Source: Ischnura elegans (lineage: Eukaryota; Arthropoda; Insecta; Odonata; Coenagrionidae). Taken from it: a stretch of DNA of 64,000 nt. A model generated the notes under the pieces. That model did no database searches. It was not told the DNA's origin and saw only the letters and a program-made list of their open reading frames with translations. The stretch is from the NCBI RefSeq assembly GCF_921293095.1, contig NW_025791724.1, positions 124,001 to 188,000 of the forward strand, in the 5' to 3' direction. Of this stretch, positions 12,630 to 21,068 are shown piece after piece (position 1 is the first letter of the stretch; each line of letters opens with the position of its first letter). The translations under genes were made by a program, and so were the position numbers.

Positions 12630-13345
12630 AACAAAATTCCAAACTCCTTCACCTTACCCAATAAAGTTTCAAACCTTACCCATTGAAGGAAATGAGTAGA
12701 TGGACAATATTCCTTCTACAAAACCGCTAATTTTACGTCAAATTAATGCACCTTCCATTGAAGGTTGTCAGATAATTTTTTGGCAGTAAAAATTTACCTA
12801 TGAACCTAAGTTTCGAAAGAGACGTCTGCTGCAGCAGAAAGCCTGATTGCTCAAAAGAATGAAGTATTTGCGTTTCACATATTTGCAACCAAGACGGTCG
12901 ATTGTTGAAAACAATGAAATCTTGGCGAATGTCATTGTTGCATTAGTATTTTCCGTGACAAAACTGCTGGCGGAAAACAATCGTCGCGCATGGCAACATC
13001 TCCTGACGACATTTTTTGAGTTCGAGAGATGCCTACATTGTCGTAACTCGATAAACGATTGAGTGTACTCCTGACTTTGTTATTCTGAAAGAACTTCGAA
13101 ATTTCCGTTACTTATGAAATTTAAATTGCCATTCTGTAAAGATAACATTTTCCGTCAGGAAACTGCCAGGATGCCAAGCACTCCATCTGCAAAAAAACAT
13201 CTTTTCATAAGTTATATTCATACCTTCCAGTATTTTTCTATACTATTTTTCATTAGTTAATTATAATTATCATTAATTACAACTTTATTATTTTTTCATT
13301 CTCTTTCAGCTTTTCTTTATGAAATATTATTTCATTCTCGTCGAT
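12630..13345. other. H1-H3 convergent intergenic region
   Basis: AT-rich spacer between two convergent 3' ends, with AATAAAG at 12660 but no gene. Nothing else recognised. Confidence 0.7.
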
Positions 13346-13396
13346 GAAAGCAATGGGAAACAATCGTCTGTATGACGTCTAGTCCTGAAAAGGACT
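13346..13396 (-). terminator. H3 histone 3' stem-loop and downstream element
   Basis: On the minus strand AGTCCTTTTCAGGACT (13381-13396) forms the stem-loop with the canonical TTTC loop. Its outer pair is A-T instead of G-C. Twenty nucleotides further lies TTTCCCATTGCTTTC (13346-13360), the shared downstream element. Confidence 0.92.
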
Positions 13397-13436
13397 TTTG
13401 TTTTTGTGCCGACAAGAAGTCGACAGCGACGACGAT

Positions 13437-13916
<480 letters not shown>

Positions 13917-14000
13917 TCAGCTTTCCGCCCTTCGGGCTCTCAGCCGTTGCTGCTGGTTTGTACGCGGCTTGCCGCGCTGGTGATTAATTTCTTTGGAAAA

Positions 14001-16736
14001 TTAATCTCTCGTAGGGGGCTGGTGTTCGGCCAGGTTCGTTGCCGAAATTGGCCGCCTGTAGGTGTCCCACCATTGTGGGACGTCGTTTGATAAGCTTTTT
14101 ATAATTGGGACTGTGCTGTGGGCTGCTTTCTCGTAGAACTTGAGTGCCTCTTCTCTCATCCTTGAAGTCAGGGTTTGCTCCACAGCAATCTCGTGCAGGT
14201 AGTCGTTTCCTAAACGGGGCGGGATCTTCAGGATGGTTCTTAATATTTTGCGGATGCGAATTTCTAGTTGGAGTTTGTCTCTCTTTGTTATGGAGCCGGA
14301 CCATATGGGTGAGGCGTAGAGTAGGCGGGGTATGAATATTGCCCTATATATTCTGAGGCGGTCTTTTAGGTAGATGTCCTCCGAAATCAGTAGGGTTCTG
14401 AGTGTGATTTGTGCTGCGCGTATCTTCTGCAGGATGTTTGCGACGTGGCGGTGGTATCTGAGCTTTTCCTCGAGCTCGACACCTAGGTATGAGGCGTGTG
14501 TCTTCCACGGGATAGTTTGTTTCAGGAGGCGTAGCTCGGGGACTTTGGCAGGCCGTTTTCTTCCGCGAAATAGGACTGTTTGAGTTTTTGTCGCGTTTAG
14601 TGCAGTGCGCCACTTGTTGCACCAATTTTCAGCCGTTTTGAGTGCAGTCTGGAGACGTTTAGCAGCGCCTGTCATGGAATATGATTTGCTTAGGATGGCG
14701 GTGTCGTCAGCGTATAAGCTGACGGTGGTGTTCCATCCATGATCTCGGGGGAAGTCGGATGTGTAGACGGAGTACAGATGTGGGGCCAGGACGGAGCCCT
14801 GTGGGACACCAGCTCCTATTGTGCGTTCAGATGATGGCTCTCCTCTCCAGGAGACTCTGAAGGATCGGGATTCCAGAAAGCTGCGAAGGAGTTGTTGCTG
14901 CCATTCAGGGAAGCCGAGGTTTTGAAGCTTCCAAATGAGTCCTTTGTGCCAAACCTTGTCAAACGCTTTTGACACATCTAAAAATGCTGCCGCACACACC
15001 TGTTTGGAATTTAGGGCGCTGGAAATGAAGCTCGTCGCGTGGAGTAGAGCATGGAGCGTTGAGTGATCCCTCCTGAACCCAAATTGGAATGATGGCAAGA
15101 TGTTTTTGTCTGCTAAGAATTTTAGCAAGTGTGGCAGCATTAATTTCTCTAGGAGTTTTCCCAAATTGTCTAGGAGAGAAATTGGTCTATAGCTGTCGAC
15201 TTTCGAGGGCGGCTTTCCTGGTTTTGGTAGGCATATGATTTTAGCCTTCTTCCATGCTGCTGGGAAGTAGCCAAGTTTGATGCAGGCGGAGAATATGATT
15301 GCTAGGAAAGATGCAGCTCCGATGGGAAGTTGCTTTAGGTGCTCGTGTCGAATGGCGTCCGGTCCTGGCGACTTCTTTGAAGGCAGTGATTTTATTACCG
15401 CAATTACTTCCTGAGTGGAGATGTTAGGCGGATTTTCTTCTGTTGCTGGCGGATGTGGAGTCTGCTCCGTGAGGAGTTGGAGATCCGCTGTGTCGGGTGT
15501 TTGAGGGTTTGGCTTGAAGGCGTTCTCCAGATAGTCTGCCGCTGCTTCGGCTTTTTCCGCATCGCTGCAGGCCTGGCCGTTTGGTGTTTTTATAGGTGGA
15601 GTCCGGACATGTTTGCTCTGCAGGGAGCGGGCCATTTTCCAGATGCTGCCATCTTCTTGGTTCAGGGACGCAAGTTTATTGTTCCAGGCTTTCTGGCGGA
15701 ATTCGCGAACTTCTGCCGCAACGTTTCTTTTGAGGGTTTGGTAGAGGCGTTTGGTATCGGGGTTTTGGTGCTTTTGGAAACGTCTCCGGGCTGCGTTTTT
15801 CTTGTGGATGACTTTTGTTATGCTGGTGGGCAGGGAGAGGTAGTCAGGGACTTGATGTCTGGTGAGAGGAATGCAGGTATTTGCGGCAGAAGTTATTGCG
15901 GTTGTTATCAGGGAGACTGCTTCGTCTACTTGATCGGGTTCGCCCAGGTCTGGTTTTGATGGTGGTAGCAGGTCGATAATGCGTTGCCGGTAGGCTGGCC
16001 AGTCCGCTCTACAGAAGCTTCTGTGCAGTGGTGGTGGCATCCGGGTAGGTCTCAGCCCGATATAGAGGAGGACCGGGAGATGGTCGCTTTCTAGAGCTGT
16101 TGTGGTGTGACAGGAGAGGGACATGTTGGTTTCCGTAAGTAGAAATATGTCCAGGACATCTGATGTTCCATTTGTGTGGTAGTGCGTCGGCTGCCTTGGT
16201 CCAAGCGCCCGAAGTTTCTTTACATTTAGCCATTTTCGGAGTTTGTCTCCTCTTGGGTTTGGGGAAACAGAATGCCAGGAGCCGTGTTTTGCGTTAAAGT
16301 CACCTCCTATCAGTGCCGGCATGTTGTCTGGGAATAATGCTGCGTAGCTTTCTGCAGGGAAGGTTTTTCCAGGTTTGTGGTAAACCGCTGCAATTTGGAA
16401 GGGGCCGGACGGCGTGTCAAGTTTTACAGCCGTGACTTCAAGTGGAGCAGTGTCTTGGAGACTGATTTCGTTGCCTTTAAGGCCATCTTTAAGGAGAACG
16501 GCCGTTCCCCCTGCTGCGTTATATTCTGGTGGTTTGGGTTCTCTGTCGTTCCTGATGATGGTGTATCCTGGAAGGCGCCAGTGTTTCCATGGATGTAGTT
16601 TTGTTTCTGTGACGAGGACTACGTCTACTGCGTGAGTTTTCAGAAATATTAGTAGCTCTGCAGATTTCCATTGCAAACCTCCATTTGCGTTCCACAGAGC
16701 TACTATGAGGCGGGGCAGCGTTGCTCTCCGTTCAGG
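14001..16736 (-). CDS. LINE A ORF2: endonuclease-reverse transcriptase
   Basis: About 911 codons. The N-terminal part is an APE-type endonuclease: LIVALWNANG at the start, TETKL, then GGDFNAKHGSW and ESDHLPV near the end of the domain. The reverse transcriptase follows, with [35 protein letters not shown] and the catalytic YADD (14703-14714). A basic C-terminal region ends PTRD. The family nicks target DNA and primes cDNA on it. No ATG opens the endonuclease frame: it is in the +1 frame relative to ORF1 and becomes readable at the ORF1 stop, so it is probably made by +1 frameshifting or reinitiation. The frame is uninterrupted, so this copy looks recently active. Confidence 0.93.
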   Translation of the reverse strand, partial: PERRATLPRLIVALWNANGGLQWKSAELLIFLKTHAVDVVLVTETKLHPWKHWRLPGYTIIRNDREPKPPEYNAAGGTAVLLKDGLKGNEISLQDTAPLEVTAVKLDTPSGPFQIAAVYHKPGKTFPAESYAALFPDNMPALIGGDFNAKHGSWHSVSPNPRGDKLRKWLNVKKLRALGPRQPTHYHTNGTSDVLDIFLLTETNMSLSCHTTTALESDHLPVLLYIGLRPTRMPPPLHRSFCRADWPAYRQRIIDLLPPSKPDLGEPDQVDEAVSLITTAITSAANTCIPLTRHQVPDYLSLPTSITKVIHKKNAARRRFQKHQNPDTKRLYQTLKRNVAAEVREFRQKAWNNKLASLNQEDGSIWKMARSLQSKHVRTPPIKTPNGQACSDAEKAEAAADYLENAFKPNPQTPDTADLQLLTEQTPHPPATEENPPNISTQEVIAVIKSLPSKKSPGPDAIRHEHLKQLPIGAASFLAIIFSACIKLGYFPAAWKKAKIICLPKPGKPPSKVDSYRPISLLDNLGKLLEKLMLPHLLKFLADKNILPSFQFGFRRDHSTLHALLHATSFISSALNSKQVCAAAFLDVSKAFDKVWHKGLIWKLQNLGFPEWQQQLLRSFLESRSFRVSWRGEPSSERTIGAGVPQGSVLAPHLYSVYTSDFPRDHGWNTTVSLYADDTAILSKSYSMTGAAKRLQTALKTAENWCNKWRTALNATKTQTVLFRGRKRPAKVPELRLLKQTIPWKTHASYLGVELEEKLRYHRHVANILQKIRAAQITLRTLLISEDIYLKDRLRIYRAIFIPRLLYASPIWSGSITKRDKLQLEIRIRKILRTILKIPPRLGNDYLHEIAVEQTLTSRMREEALKFYEKAAHSTVPIIKSLSNDVPQWWDTYRRPISATNLAEHQPPTRD

Positions 16737-18351
16737 GAACGGAAGGGGCCGCCAGTTTTTCGAGCATCTTCGTGAGGAGACTCGTCTGAAGCTGTAATTG
16801 TTGCTGCGTCTGTAAGGAGATCGCCAGCAGTTGTTTTAAGATGGAGCCAAGATCCAGGTTGTCCAGATCAGGAGTATAGTTCGTTGGAGGCGGAGGAGTT
16901 GCAGAGGCAGATGGCTGTTGGGCTGGGTCCTGGTTCGGAATATTTACGTCCAGTCGTTGGCGCTGGGCGTTTCTAGGGCGAGATGTTGGATTTTGTAATC
17001 CCGTTCCCCATGGGTTTTGACGCCCAAGGCTGGGGAATTGTGCTGCTGTCTTTTGTGGCGGGGCCGTTGGAGCGATTTCAGTGGGTTGAGGAGCTTTGGG
17101 TTGTTCCTGGGTGGTTTGTTGTGGGCCTCGTTGCTTGCGCATGCGCTCGAGGTGCTTCTTAAACACGGGACATTTCCGTGACATGGCCGGGTGGTTTCCC
17201 TTGCAGTTACAGCATGTTGCTGGCTCCTCTTTGGCGAGGGTGCATTTTGTGCCATAATGATCTCCGGCGCATTTCCAGCATCGTGGAGTCGCTGTGCAGT
17301 AAGTACTTGAGTGCCCGAACCTGTTACAGTTGAAACACATCTGTGGTCTGTCGTGTTGGTATGGCTTAAGATAGAATTTTACGAAGCCAACCTTCTTGAG
17401 TTTGCCAATGCGCTTCGCCGGCCACTCTTCAGTGGGACGGACGGTGAGCTGATGTAGATCTTTCTTTTCTCCGTTTCGTGCACGGATGGTTCTGAGGGAT
17501 GTGACTGGGACCCCTTCTGCCTCGAAGAGTTCCCGTAGGTACTCAATGTCGAAGTCTGCTTCTAGATTCCTGATGAGGAAGGAAGTTAGCTTGTCTTCCC
17601 TCAACGGCCAGCTGCTTGATTCAGCTTCCTCTTTTTTGAGCAAGGCCATTACGGCGGCGTGGTCCTCTGGGGTGTCCACTAGGATTCTGGTGAAATTCTT
17701 TCTGATATCTGCCGTGAATTCACCTTTGCAGACCGACTTAATGAGGGCCATGGATTCTCTGTAGTTAGATATGCTATATATCATAATCGCCGGTGGTCGG
17801 CGCCGGGCAGGTGCCCGTTGTGGTTTTCCGTTCGCTTCTGGGGCGGTATCTGGGATGATTGGAGCTGTCCTATCATCTTCCTGCGGCTGAATTGGCGTGA
17901 ACCTGTTTGAGGTTGACACCGGGTGCTTTGAAAGCACGGTTGGAGGCGAGTTTGCCCCCCTTTTGCGGGTTTTTTTCATGATAAATGCTCCTGATGGAGT
18001 TGACGAGGGCCTTAAGAGGGCCGTTGATGACCCGGATGATGCTAGGGACTCATCGTGGTCCATTTCTTCCACCTGGGAAGCGTTTGCCGCGTTTGAGGCC
18101 CTAAAGAGGGCCGATGATAAGGACCTTAAGAGGGCCGTTGAGGTTTCCCCCGTTTCTACGGAGCCTCGTGAGTCGGAGGGTTTGTGCGATGGTGGCATCT
18201 GGTTGCCCTGTCCATGGGGCAGGTCCTGGGCTGCCATCCGGGCGCTGTAGAGCGTCGAATGTCCGCCAAATGGTGCCTTGGTGTGAGAGCCGGTTGGCCG
18301 AGGTGCTGCTGGTGTGGAGCCGGAGGTTGCATGGGCCGCCATGGATTCCAT
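16732..18351 (-). CDS. LINE A ORF1: gag-like nucleic-acid-binding protein
   Basis: 539 aa, starting MESMAA. Residues 1-180 are low-complexity Ser/Thr/Pro/Ala and contain three ALLR/ALFR motifs encoded by histone-stem-loop-like DNA. Residues about 188-335 form an RRM-like region and PRE_C2HC-type segment (PAIMIYSISNY, FLIRNLEADFDIEYLRELFEAEG, DLHQLTVRPTEEW). Three CCHC knuckles follow: CFNCNRFGHSSTYC (339-352), CWKCAGDHYGTKC, CCNCKGNHPAMSRKC. The C terminus is Gln/Pro-rich with a short helical end (QLQLQTSLLTKML). This arrangement is typical of Jockey-clade gag proteins, which coat the element RNA. It ends SVP-stop at CCC TGA. Confidence 0.9.
   Translation of the reverse strand: MESMAAHATSGSTPAAPRPTGSHTKAPFGGHSTLYSARMAAQDLPHGQGNQMPPSHKPSDSRGSVETGETSTALLRSLSSALFRASNAANASQVEEMDHDESLASSGSSTALLRPSSTPSGAFIMKKTRKRGANSPPTVLSKHPVSTSNRFTPIQPQEDDRTAPIIPDTAPEANGKPQRAPARRRPPAIMIYSISNYRESMALIKSVCKGEFTADIRKNFTRILVDTPEDHAAVMALLKKEEAESSSWPLREDKLTSFLIRNLEADFDIEYLRELFEAEGVPVTSLRTIRARNGEKKDLHQLTVRPTEEWPAKRIGKLKKVGFVKFYLKPYQHDRPQMCFNCNRFGHSSTYCTATPRCWKCAGDHYGTKCTLAKEEPATCCNCKGNHPAMSRKCPVFKKHLERMRKQRGPQQTTQEQPKAPQPTEIAPTAPPQKTAAQFPSLGRQNPWGTGLQNPTSRPRNAQRQRLDVNIPNQDPAQQPSASATPPPPTNYTPDLDNLDLGSILKQLLAISLQTQQQLQLQTSLLTKMLEKLAAPSVP
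18007..18136 (-). other. Histone-stem-loop-like palindromes in LINE A ORF1
   Basis: Three 16-mers on the element's sense strand: GGCCCTCTTTAGGGCC (18097-18112, perfect 6-bp stem, loop CTTT), GGCCCTCTTAAGGTCC (18121-18136, one mismatch) and GGCCCTCTTAAGGCCC (18007-18022, imperfect). The first matches the histone 3' stem-loop form GGCCCT-4nt-AGGGCC. None is followed at 20 nt by the CCATTGCTT element found after histone genes. Confidence 0.75.
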
Positions 18352-18358
18352 GGCGGCC
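18334..18358. other. Perfect 12-bp dyad over the LINE A ORF1 start codon
   Basis: GGCCGCCATGGA, one central base, then its exact reverse complement. Both arms contain ATG, giving MESMAA on the sense strand, in the optimal context GCCGCCATGG. The same dyad with a different central base occurs in LINEs B and C. Confidence 0.85.
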
Positions 18359-18549
18359 AGATGGCTCGTTGGGGAGGACAGGGAGGGCTTGTTTGGGGCC
18401 TAACACCCTAACGAGGGGACCCGACCGTGTCCCCCAGGCGTGCAATGAGTTAGACTCTAGTGCCTGGGGTAGCGGCCGAGACAACCTGGGCGTGTCGCTT
18501 TGGGCAAAGGCACCACCCGGAGGTGATAACCACAGTGACCGGGTTCGAA
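18352..18549 (-). other. LINE A 5' UTR with conserved hairpin
   Basis: Strongly similar to the LINE B 5' UTR up to 18549, where A is truncated. Stem CCCCAGGC (18432-18439) with GCCTGGGG (18462-18469) encloses a conserved loop containing TGCAATGAG. In LINE B the stem is CCTCAGGC/GCCTGAGG, a compensated pair change. Confidence 0.7.
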
Positions 18550-18560
18550 AGTAACTGAAG
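18550..18560. repeat. Target site duplication of LINE A, promoter side
   Basis: AGTAACTGAAG, the partner of 13862-13872. On the minus strand it contains the initiator TCAGTT of H3. Confidence 0.9.
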
Positions 18561-18584
18561 CGGCCGATTTCTCGACCCAATATA
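18553..18584 (-). promoter_or_regulatory. H3 core promoter (TATA-like plus initiator)
   Basis: Minus strand: TATATT at 18584-18579 within CCAATATATTGG, then initiator TCAGTT at 18558-18553 with its A exactly 28 nt from the TATA start. It now faces the 5' end of LINE A, not H3. A reverse CCAAT motif at 18621-18630 lies between the H3 and H4 TATA boxes and may serve both genes. Confidence 0.75.
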
Positions 18585-18620
18585 TTGGCATGAGTGTGTA
18601 GACTCTTACATGTGCCGAAA

Positions 18621-19028
<408 letters not shown>

Positions 19029-19087
19029 ATTTCCATCGCGGCAGCAGCCCATTACATCTGGCAGCTGCAGCATCATCGAATAACAAA

Positions 19088-19138
19088 GGTCCTTTTCAGG
19101 ACCATAGAACATGCAGGATATTATTTGCCATTGCTTAC
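19088..19138 (+). terminator. H4 histone 3' stem-loop and downstream element
   Basis: GGTCCTTTTCAGGACC at 19088-19103 is a textbook histone stem-loop. TTTGCCATTGCTTAC at 19124-19138 begins 20 nt after it. Confidence 0.95.
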
Positions 19139-19888
19139 ACTCGTCGCAATCACAGAAATGTGATGTCATCGATAATACATGAGAACTAAGGTACTGGTTG
19201 AGTAAAGAAAAAAAAAATTGATGGAATTGTCACATGACAAGTTACTATTATGCTAGTAAACCAAATACTTTCATTCATATTGAAAGTTGATTGAGTAAAC
19301 TGCTGAGGGACGATCAATTTGTTTCTATTTCTTAATCCAACCCATATTACCGACTTCAACAATAATGGTCACTAAGTGTTCTATTTCCGGTAGTTATTGT
19401 TACATTTTACAGCGGCACAAGCCGTTAACAATGTCGTCCATTGATAGTGTTACTTAGCAACGACCAAACGCCTTCGTCGATTTTCAAACAATTCTTCGAC
19501 CGAATGCGGTGACTATGACACATTGTTATACATCGCCTATCTGTTGCTTAGAAACGCACTGCTGCCAACATATTTTCAAACTGCTACATAGCATTCGGAC
19601 TTTTTGGATATCCATTCAAATGTTCCTTTTACAAGGCGAAGCTATGGTATTGCAACATGTTTTTCCCCCATCATAATACTAATCCCTTAATTACTATTCA
19701 TTCATCATCACAGTTTCTCTAACTCTGTTGGTATGCTTTCGTCACACTTGCTATCGTTCTATTATGTTATAATTTTCAAATTTTATAACCACTTGACAAC
19801 TCGATCCACGACCTCTCCACCAGAGAAACAGAAAGTAATTTCTAGACTTTTTATGTGCACATTCTGGGAAGAGTACCAAATTCTTTGA
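19139..19888. other. H4-H2A convergent intergenic region
   Basis: No gene. Contains GTTACTTAGCAAC at 19449-19461, an X-box-like inverted repeat. Otherwise AT-rich spacer. Confidence 0.7.
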
Positions 19889-19939
19889 CATAGTCGTAAG
19901 ACTGACAGACCTAGATGGTTTGCGGTCCTAAAAAGGACC
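19889..19939 (-). terminator. H2A histone 3' stem-loop
   Basis: Minus strand GGTCCTTTTTAGGACC at 19924-19939. The position 20 nt downstream reads AGTCTTACGACTATG, which shares only CTTAC with the downstream element of the other four genes. A purine-rich CAAAGAAT further on could serve instead. Confidence 0.9.
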
Positions 19940-19971
19940 ATTTTTTTTTTCTCTTCGTAAGAAGAGAACGC

Positions 19972-20408
<437 letters not shown>

Positions 20409-20958
20409 TAACGCATTAATTGATGCGCCGAAGGCGCGATTATAGCTGTACCGGTGAACCCAATTCACCCTAACCAGCCAGGTTACATTAGAACAATTTT
20501 TGTGCGCAGTTGTTTGTGTTGTGAGGGTAGTGATTTGTTTGTGTGAGCAGAAACTTAAAACTATTGAGGAGGTAGATATTTACATTGGGATTAATTTAAT
20601 ACAATATTACATAATAACAGGTTATCTTTACCTTGATGATAAGGAGTTTGTTACATTTGCTATGGATGATGAGGGTGGAGTTACTTTACTCTCTTTTTAT
20701 ACATATATAAATATTTTTTTTTTCTTTTGATTTTTTTTTATAATCTTTTATAATATTTTATTTTTTATTTTTGTATTCCATTTTTTTGTGTTTTTTATCA
20801 TTTTTTTTATGTTTTCTTTTCTTTATATATATATTTTTTTTTCTTTTCTTTTCATATTATATTGTCATCGTCAATGTTAGATTAGATATGACATTTTATA
20901 AACCTTTAATTAGAGTGAATGAATGACTAATTTTCTAGAAGAAAGACATAGGAAAGAC

Positions 20959-21066
20959 TCATAGGCGAGTAATGAATTGAGGCAGTTTGTATGTAGTAGG
21001 GATTTTTGGGTTATAATCCCAGATGTATTGGAGAAGTGTATTGTGGGTTGCCCCGAGTCTGGACTT
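20959..21066 (-). pseudogene. Possible ORF2 C-terminal remnant in LINE C copy 1
   Basis: Just after the ORF1 stop, another frame reads LGATHNTLLQYIWDYNPKI and ends with a stop at 20959. It looks like the tail of a Jockey-type ORF2 and suggests an internal deletion of the endonuclease and reverse transcriptase. The similarity is weak and judged by eye. Confidence 0.35.
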
Positions 21067-21068
21067 GT

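Noticed and set aside
20500-20730. Small 76-codon frame repeated in both LINE C copies (also at 23509)
   Set aside because: It lies antisense in the AT-rich 3' UTR, is hydrophobic and low in complexity, and repeats only because the element does.
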